A DNA stretch of 35,302 nt, from positions 1 to 35,302 of the forward strand of contig JAIERD010000234.1 in assembly GCA_019747155.1 (NCBI GenBank), given 5' to 3'. Numbering within the stretch: the first letter of the stretch is position 1; every line of letters begins with the position of its first letter. The translations under genes were made by a program, and so were the position numbers. This document shows, in pieces, positions 31,881 to 35,302 of the stretch. Below the pieces are notes generated by a model that did no database searches, was not told the origin of the DNA, and saw only the letters and a list, made by a program, of their open reading frames with translations. This DNA comes from Pseudomonadaceae bacterium (GTDB lineage Bacteria; Pseudomonadota; Gammaproteobacteria; Pseudomonadales; Pseudomonadaceae).

Positions 31881-33314
31881 TTATTTTTTCACGGAGCCCG
31901 GCAAGCTGGCCAACTGACCGCTTAACGCCTCGCTGGTTTTCCTGAGTTGGCCAACCAATTGATCCATTGCGTTGTATTGTTTGTAAAGTCGCTCCTGCAC
32001 TTGAGCGATGCGCACATCGAGGGCGCCACGCTGTTTTTTGACGTCGCTCAGGGTCAACTGCAGGCCCTTCTGGCGCTGATCCAGCAGCCCACCGGAACTA
32101 TTAAAAGGCTTAACGGCCTCAGCAAGTCGCCCCATCAAGCCGCCAGAACCGGTTAAATAGCCGGCAACCTTGTCAAAATTATTAGCCAGCGCGGTATCCA
32201 GCTTCGCACTATCAACGCCCAGCTTGCCGTCTTTTTGCGTGGTAATACCCAACTCGCCCAAAGAGCGCAGACCAGCAGCTTCGCCCAGGGCCGTCAGCTC
32301 CTTGCGTAGGCTGGCCTGCAGATTGCGAATTGAGCTATCACCCAGCAAAGGGCCGACCAGAGGCTGCTTATCTTCCCCCACCTTAACTACGGAGGTCAGC
32401 TCGCTGGTGGTATCGATCAGTTTGTTATACGCATCGACAAATTTTTGTAGATTGGCACGCACACTGCCTTTGTCTTGCGTGATGTTGATATCAACGGTTT
32501 TACCCGCCGCTATATCAGTCGCCGACTGAGCACTGACCAAGCTAATGGTGACGCCACTGATCACATCATCAATACTGTTAGTGGGTTTTACTACCGGCAG
32601 GCCATCAACACTAAACTTGGCCGACTGGGCCTTATTGATAATCCCGGCCTCCCCCGTCAGCGTATTAGGCGGGGTGGTAGTCACTAACGGATCGAACGCC
32701 AAACTCGTCAGCGCGGCAGAACCACTGCTCACGCCGTTTTCAACAGCACTGACTTTGATGTCATTACCAACACCGGTATTGCTAGAGCTGAGCACCAATC
32801 GCGAGCCCGACGCATCAGAAATAATGCTGGCGCTAATACCTTTAGCTTGCCCTGCGGTGTTGATGGCATCGCGAATGTCGGTGAGCTTATCTTTACCGGC
32901 CTCAACGGTGACATCCAGGCTATTGGTTCCCGCAGAGATGGTCAGCACGCCGCTATTGAAGGTTGCGCCGGCGGTTGCCGCCTGCAACGCGACCTTACTG
33001 CCAGCCGCCAGTTGCTCTATCTGTAGATTGAAACGGCCGACCGGCAAAGTGCCACTGGCCGTTGCGGTAAAAACCGTAGGCGCAGAAGAAGACACCAGTT
33101 GCTTATTGAAGGCTGCCGGGGCGTTAAGCGAGGTCAAGACTGAACCTAGCCCCTCGAGCGCAGACCGCAGAGATCCAAGACCAGAAAGTCGCGCAGTGCT
33201 GGCCTTATCCAAACGATCCAGCTGCGCTTGTTTAGGTGCACGCTCAGCGTCGACGGTCGCCTTGACAATAGCGTCAATATTTACCCCGGAACCTATGCCA
33301 GTAATGCCGGCCAT
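31881..33314 (-). CDS. fliD: Flagellar filament cap protein FliD
   Basis: FliD (HAP2) caps the filament and promotes flagellin polymerisation; in P. aeruginosa it also binds mucin. The 477-residue secreted protein starts MAGITGIGSGVNIDAIVKATV and ends with a helical part (YKQYNAMDQLVGQLRKTSEALSGQLASLPGSVKK). The middle is rich in Thr, Ser, Ala and Val. The ATG has AGGTG upstream. A sigma-54-like promoter, an inverted repeat and a FleQ-box-like palindrome lie in the 77-base gap from flaG. Confidence 0.97.
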   Translation of the reverse strand: MAGITGIGSGVNIDAIVKATVDAERAPKQAQLDRLDKASTARLSGLGSLRSALEGLGSVLTSLNAPAAFNKQLVSSSAPTVFTATASGTLPVGRFNLQIEQLAAGSKVALQAATAGATFNSGVLTISAGTNSLDVTVEAGKDKLTDIRDAINTAGQAKGISASIISDASGSRLVLSSSNTGVGNDIKVSAVENGVSSGSAALTSLAFDPLVTTTPPNTLTGEAGIINKAQSAKFSVDGLPVVKPTNSIDDVISGVTISLVSAQSATDIAAGKTVDINITQDKGSVRANLQKFVDAYNKLIDTTSELTSVVKVGEDKQPLVGPLLGDSSIRNLQASLRKELTALGEAAGLRSLGELGITTQKDGKLGVDSAKLDTALANNFDKVAGYLTGSGGLMGRLAEAVKPFNSSGGLLDQRQKGLQLTLSDVKKQRGALDVRIAQVQERLYKQYNAMDQLVGQLRKTSEALSGQLASLPGSVKK

Positions 33315-33324
33315 TTTTCACCTC

Positions 33325-33338
33325 GTCAAAACAATGAC
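33325..33338 (-). promoter_or_regulatory. FleQ-box-like palindrome in the fliD leader
   Basis: GTCAAAACAATGAC has the palindromic GTCA-N6-TGAC of the FleQ consensus exactly. It lies between the predicted sigma-54 start (about 33353) and the fliD ATG (33314), that is, downstream of the promoter, as FleQ sites do at several P. aeruginosa flagellar operons. The call is by pattern only. Confidence 0.55.
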
Positions 33339-33363
33339 TGTTTATGCCTTATGAGCATAAACA
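33339..33363 (-). repeat. 9-bp inverted repeat at the fliD start site
   Basis: TGTTTATGC (33339-33347) and GCATAAACA (33355-33363) are perfect complements with a 7-base loop. The repeat spans the predicted start of transcription and its distal arm ends two bases from the promoter 14-mer. It could be a weak terminator for flaG (the minus strand continues to CATTGTTTTGACG) or a protein site. Confidence 0.7.
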
Positions 33364-33379
33364 ATCAAAAGCCGTGCCA
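33364..33379 (-). promoter_or_regulatory. Sigma-54-like promoter of fliD
   Basis: The minus strand reads TGGCACGGCTTTTGAT. The -24 element TGGCACG is perfect; the -12 reads TTGA rather than TTGC, so the normally invariant GC is GA (33366-33365). Spacing is correct. Predicted start is near 33353. fliD is RpoN-dependent in P. aeruginosa. Confidence 0.55.
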
Positions 33380-33391
33380 GCGTTATACGCC

Positions 33392-33745
33392 TCAGGCCTT
33401 AGCCTTAAACAACAGATTGCGCGCGTCCGACAAGTGCTCGGCTAGCTGCAAGGCTTCTTCCGAGGGAATTTGCCTAATCAGGTCTCCGGAAGTCGAATCG
33501 ACAACCTTTACCACTACCTGCCCACTGCCATCATCAACACTAAAGCTAAGATTACGACTCACCACTTGCGCAAAGGCCTGCAGCGTGACTACGGCATCCT
33601 CCACCTGAGCCTTAGCAACCTCTTTCTGAGGTTGCGTTGCAGCATCATCAGCGACAAGCCTTTTAGGCGCTGCAAGCGCAGTGGAAGGCTTCGATGCCAG
33701 CACTACATCCGGGCTAGCCGTTTTTTGAGTTGAGCCAACGTCCAT
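33392..33745 (-). CDS. flaG: FlaG-family protein
   Basis: The 117-residue FlaG protein has a variable N-terminal half and a conserved C-terminal half (NLSFSVDDGSGQVVVKVVDSTSGDLIRQIPSEEALQLAEHL). FlaG affects filament length in several polar-flagellated bacteria. The ATG at 33745, 6 bases after AGGAGG, is clearly better than the upstream in-frame start. It lies between a terminator and the fliD promoter; no separate promoter is evident, so it may depend on read-through from fliC. Confidence 0.93.
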   Translation of the reverse strand: MDVGSTQKTASPDVVLASKPSTALAAPKRLVADDAATQPQKEVAKAQVEDAVVTLQAFAQVVSRNLSFSVDDGSGQVVVKVVDSTSGDLIRQIPSEEALQLAEHLSDARNLLFKAKA

Positions 33746-33768
33746 AATATCCTCCTGGTCATTAGCAC

Positions 33769-33792
33769 GAAGAAGGGGCAAGCCCCTCCTTC
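33769..33792 (-). terminator. Stem-loop terminator between fliC and flaG
   Basis: GAAGAAGGGGC and GCCCCTCCTTC form an 11-bp stem with one mismatch around a very short loop, 20 bases past the fliC stop. The minus strand continues CTTCTTCGTGC with no long T-run, so it may end only part of the flagellin transcripts and protect their 3' ends, letting some reach flaG. Confidence 0.7.
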
Positions 33793-33812
33793 TTTACTGT
33801 AGCCGGTTGAAC

Positions 33813-34988
33813 TTATCGCAGGAGGCTAAGTACAGCCTGTGGCAATTGGTTGGCCTGAGCCAGAATCGCAGTGCCTGCCTGCTGCAGAATCTGATTCTTG
33901 GTCAGCTCCGAGGTTTCGAGAGCAAAGTCAGTATCACGAATCCGACTACGGGCAGCCGAGGCATTCTCGGAGATGTTCTGCAGGTTAGAAATCGTGTTAT
34001 CGAACCGATTCTGTACCGCACCCAAAGCCGCTCGCTGTGTATCAATCTGACTAAGCGCCTGATCAATTACCAAGACAGATTTCTGCGCGCCTTCGACAGT
34101 TGTTATATCCAAGGCAGCCACATTATCATTCGTGGCAGTAGTTGTACCGGCTACCGTACCACCTGCAACTAGACCCGCGGGCACTGTGGTAAAGACGATA
34201 CCAGCAGCAGCCAGATTGTTAGCCGGTGGCGTAGCATCGTTATACTGAGATACGACGTTGGTTGCGGCGCTTCCGTAAGCGTACAAGCCTAAGTTGCTGT
34301 CGTTGATAGCTTTTACCGCAGACTCCTGCACTGAAGCGGCAGTAGCACCCGAAGCCACATCAAATTTAACGACATTTGCGCCGCCGGTAGTGCCTGCAGT
34401 GTTGATGGTGACAGTCACCGAGCCTGAAGCGGTTGCAGTCCCAGTGAATGCAGTGCCTGACTGGGTAAAGTAATCCCCCTTCAAAGTGCTAGAACCGGCA
34501 TCCGCAAGCGAAACGCTGATAGTTTCGTTAGCCGCCGCCCCTACCTGAAAGGCCGACGTACCAAAGCTGCCATCGAGCAATTTCTTACCACCGAAGGTGG
34601 TCGTATTAGAGATACGATCCAACTCATTCTTCAGCTGCGTGACTTCCTGGTTCAGGGCCTTGCGTTCACCGGCGCCGTTACTACCGTTGGCCGCCTGCAA
34701 GGACAGATCGCGAACACGCTGGAGAATATTGGTGGACTGCTGCAGAGCACCTTCAGCGGTTTGCGCCAAAGAAATACCATCGTTGGCGTTGCGGGTAGCC
34801 ACATTCAAACCACTGACCTGAGCGGACAAACGGTTAGAAATCTGCAAGCCAGCAGCATCGTCTTTGGCACTGTTGATGCGAAAACCGGTGGAAAGGCGCT
34901 GCAGCGAAGTCTCTAGACCTTTGCCGGAAACGCTAAGGTTACGTTGGGTGTTGAGCGATGCAACGTTTGTGTTGACTGTAAGTGCCAT
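33813..34988 (-). CDS. fliC: Flagellin FliC
   Basis: This is the filament subunit. The 391-residue protein has the conserved N-terminal D0/D1 part ([18 protein letters not shown] to about 150, with [19 protein letters not shown]), a variable surface-exposed middle rich in Ala, Gly, Thr and Val (about 150-300), and the conserved C-terminal part (about 305-391, ending [17 protein letters not shown]). The ATG has GGAG upstream. Glycosylation genes are not in the window, though Ser/Thr in the middle could be modified. It has its own sigma-28 promoter. Confidence 0.98.
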   Translation of the reverse strand: MALTVNTNVASLNTQRNLSVSGKGLETSLQRLSTGFRINSAKDDAAGLQISNRLSAQVSGLNVATRNANDGISLAQTAEGALQQSTNILQRVRDLSLQAANGSNGAGERKALNQEVTQLKNELDRISNTTTFGGKKLLDGSFGTSAFQVGAAANETISVSLADAGSSTLKGDYFTQSGTAFTGTATASGSVTVTINTAGTTGGANVVKFDVASGATAASVQESAVKAINDSNLGLYAYGSAATNVVSQYNDATPPANNLAAAGIVFTTVPAGLVAGGTVAGTTTATNDNVAALDITTVEGAQKSVLVIDQALSQIDTQRAALGAVQNRFDNTISNLQNISENASAARSRIRDTDFALETSELTKNQILQQAGTAILAQANQLPQAVLSLLR

Positions 34989-35017
34989 GGTGGTATCTCC
35001 AGATGACCGAAAATCAT

Positions 35018-35054
35018 GCCTGAACGTGCGAGCCTTGGACCTACGTGTTCAGGC
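35018..35054 (-). promoter_or_regulatory. Stem-loop in the flagellin mRNA leader
   Basis: GCCTGAAC (35018-35025) and GTTCAGGC (35047-35054) form a perfect 8-bp stem with a 21-base loop, in the leader about 30-66 bases before the fliC start. Such a structure near the 5' end could stabilise the very abundant flagellin mRNA. No RsmA-type ANGGA motif is visible in the loop. Confidence 0.55.
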
Positions 35055-35081
35055 AACCAAGTAAATTCGCATTCAAACTAG

Positions 35082-35108
35082 ATATCGGCGCAATCCGAGG
35101 CAACTTTA
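35082..35108 (-). promoter_or_regulatory. Sigma-28 (FliA) promoter of fliC
   Basis: The minus strand has TAAAGTTG (35108-35101), 11 bases, then GCCGATAT (35089-35082), against the consensus TAAAGTTT-N11-GCCGATAA. Start is predicted near 35075, giving a leader of about 87 bases. The FliA that reads it is encoded at 4909-5655. Confidence 0.9.
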
Positions 35109-35302
35109 GCCAACCCGTATTTTTTTTTGCTTATTTTTTAACCACAATAAAATCAGCGTGTTAGACCTCGGGAAAAGCTGAAACAGGAAAACACACCCAA
35201 TTGCAGCCGCCTCCAAGGCGATTTCACAGTAAGCGCTCCATAAACCGCGTCCGTCAGGACAAGGACTGTTTTCAGGATGGCGAAGCTGGCGAGCAGTTCC
35301 AG
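35109..35302. other. Region upstream of fliC: A/T tracts and unassigned right flank
   Basis: Just upstream of the fliC -35, the minus strand has two A-runs (within 35120-35140), resembling an UP element for RNA polymerase alpha. Beyond, 35160-35302 has a minus-strand open frame of about 47 codons entering from the right edge and ending near 35160 in TGA. I do not recognise its product and it may not be coding. A small inverted repeat (GTCC-GTCA-GGAC) lies near 35250. Confidence 0.4.

Noticed and set aside
1-35302. CRISPR arrays, tRNA or rRNA genes, complete insertion sequences, prophage genes
   Set aside because: No regularly spaced repeats, tRNA-like folds, transposase or phage-like proteins were seen; the window is fully accounted for by flagellar and chemotaxis genes and short gaps.

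Overview
The window is one uninterrupted flagellar and chemotaxis gene cluster, with every gene on the minus strand. Gene order and protein sequences point clearly to a Pseudomonas-type gammaproteobacterium (Pseudomonadaceae). Markers are the FleQ/FleS/FleR regulators, FlhF-FleN polarity genes (single or few polar flagella), a CheZ phosphatase, MotC, and a HptB/HsbR/HsbA-like switch between fliJ and fliK. The flagellar genes lie in one block here, whereas P. aeruginosa PAO1 splits the same genes between two loci.

Reading in the direction of transcription (high to low coordinates): (1) 35.3-33.3 kb, flagellin fliC behind a sigma-28 promoter with an A-rich upstream tract, a terminator, then flaG. 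(2) 33.3-30.7 kb, the filament cap and chaperone operon fliD, fliS, a second fliS-like gene and fliT, behind a sigma-54-like promoter. (3) 30.6-26.1 kb, the master regulator fleQ with its own sigma-70-like promoter, then the two-component pair fleS-fleR behind a sigma-54 promoter. (4) 26.1-19.9 kb, fliE-fliF-fliG-[305-bp MITE]-fliH-fliI-fliJ, encoding the MS-ring, switch and export ATPase. (5) 19.8-17.4 kb, a STAS protein, a response regulator/PP2C phosphatase/kinase fusion and an Hpt protein. (6) 17.3-15.9 kb, the hook-length protein fliK with its own promoter and terminator. (7) 15.8-10.2 kb, fliL-M-N-O-P-Q-R-flhB, the C-ring and export gate. (8) 10.1-4.9 kb, flhA-flhF-fleN-fliA. (9) 4.8-0 kb, cheY-cheZ-cheA-cheB and the first 52 codons of motC, which runs off the left edge.

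The promoters fit the Pseudomonas hierarchy: FleQ at the top, sigma-54 promoters for fleSR, fliE, fliL, flhA, fliD and fliK, then FliA (sigma-28) for flagellin. Candidate FleQ boxes lie in the flhA and fliD leaders, downstream of the sigma-54 site, as described for some P. aeruginosa FleQ promoters.

I found no wholly new system; nearly every gene is a recognised flagellar or chemotaxis gene. The observations most worth a second look are: an IS5-type MITE whose TTAG target duplication contains the fliG stop codon and leaves the fliH ribosome-binding site intact; four short CheA linker repeats resembling the CheY-docking peptides of FliM and CheZ; and inverted repeats abutting the -12 element at the fleS and fliD promoters, one of which could mask the fleS start only in read-through RNA. 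No RNA genes, CRISPR arrays or complete insertion sequences were seen.
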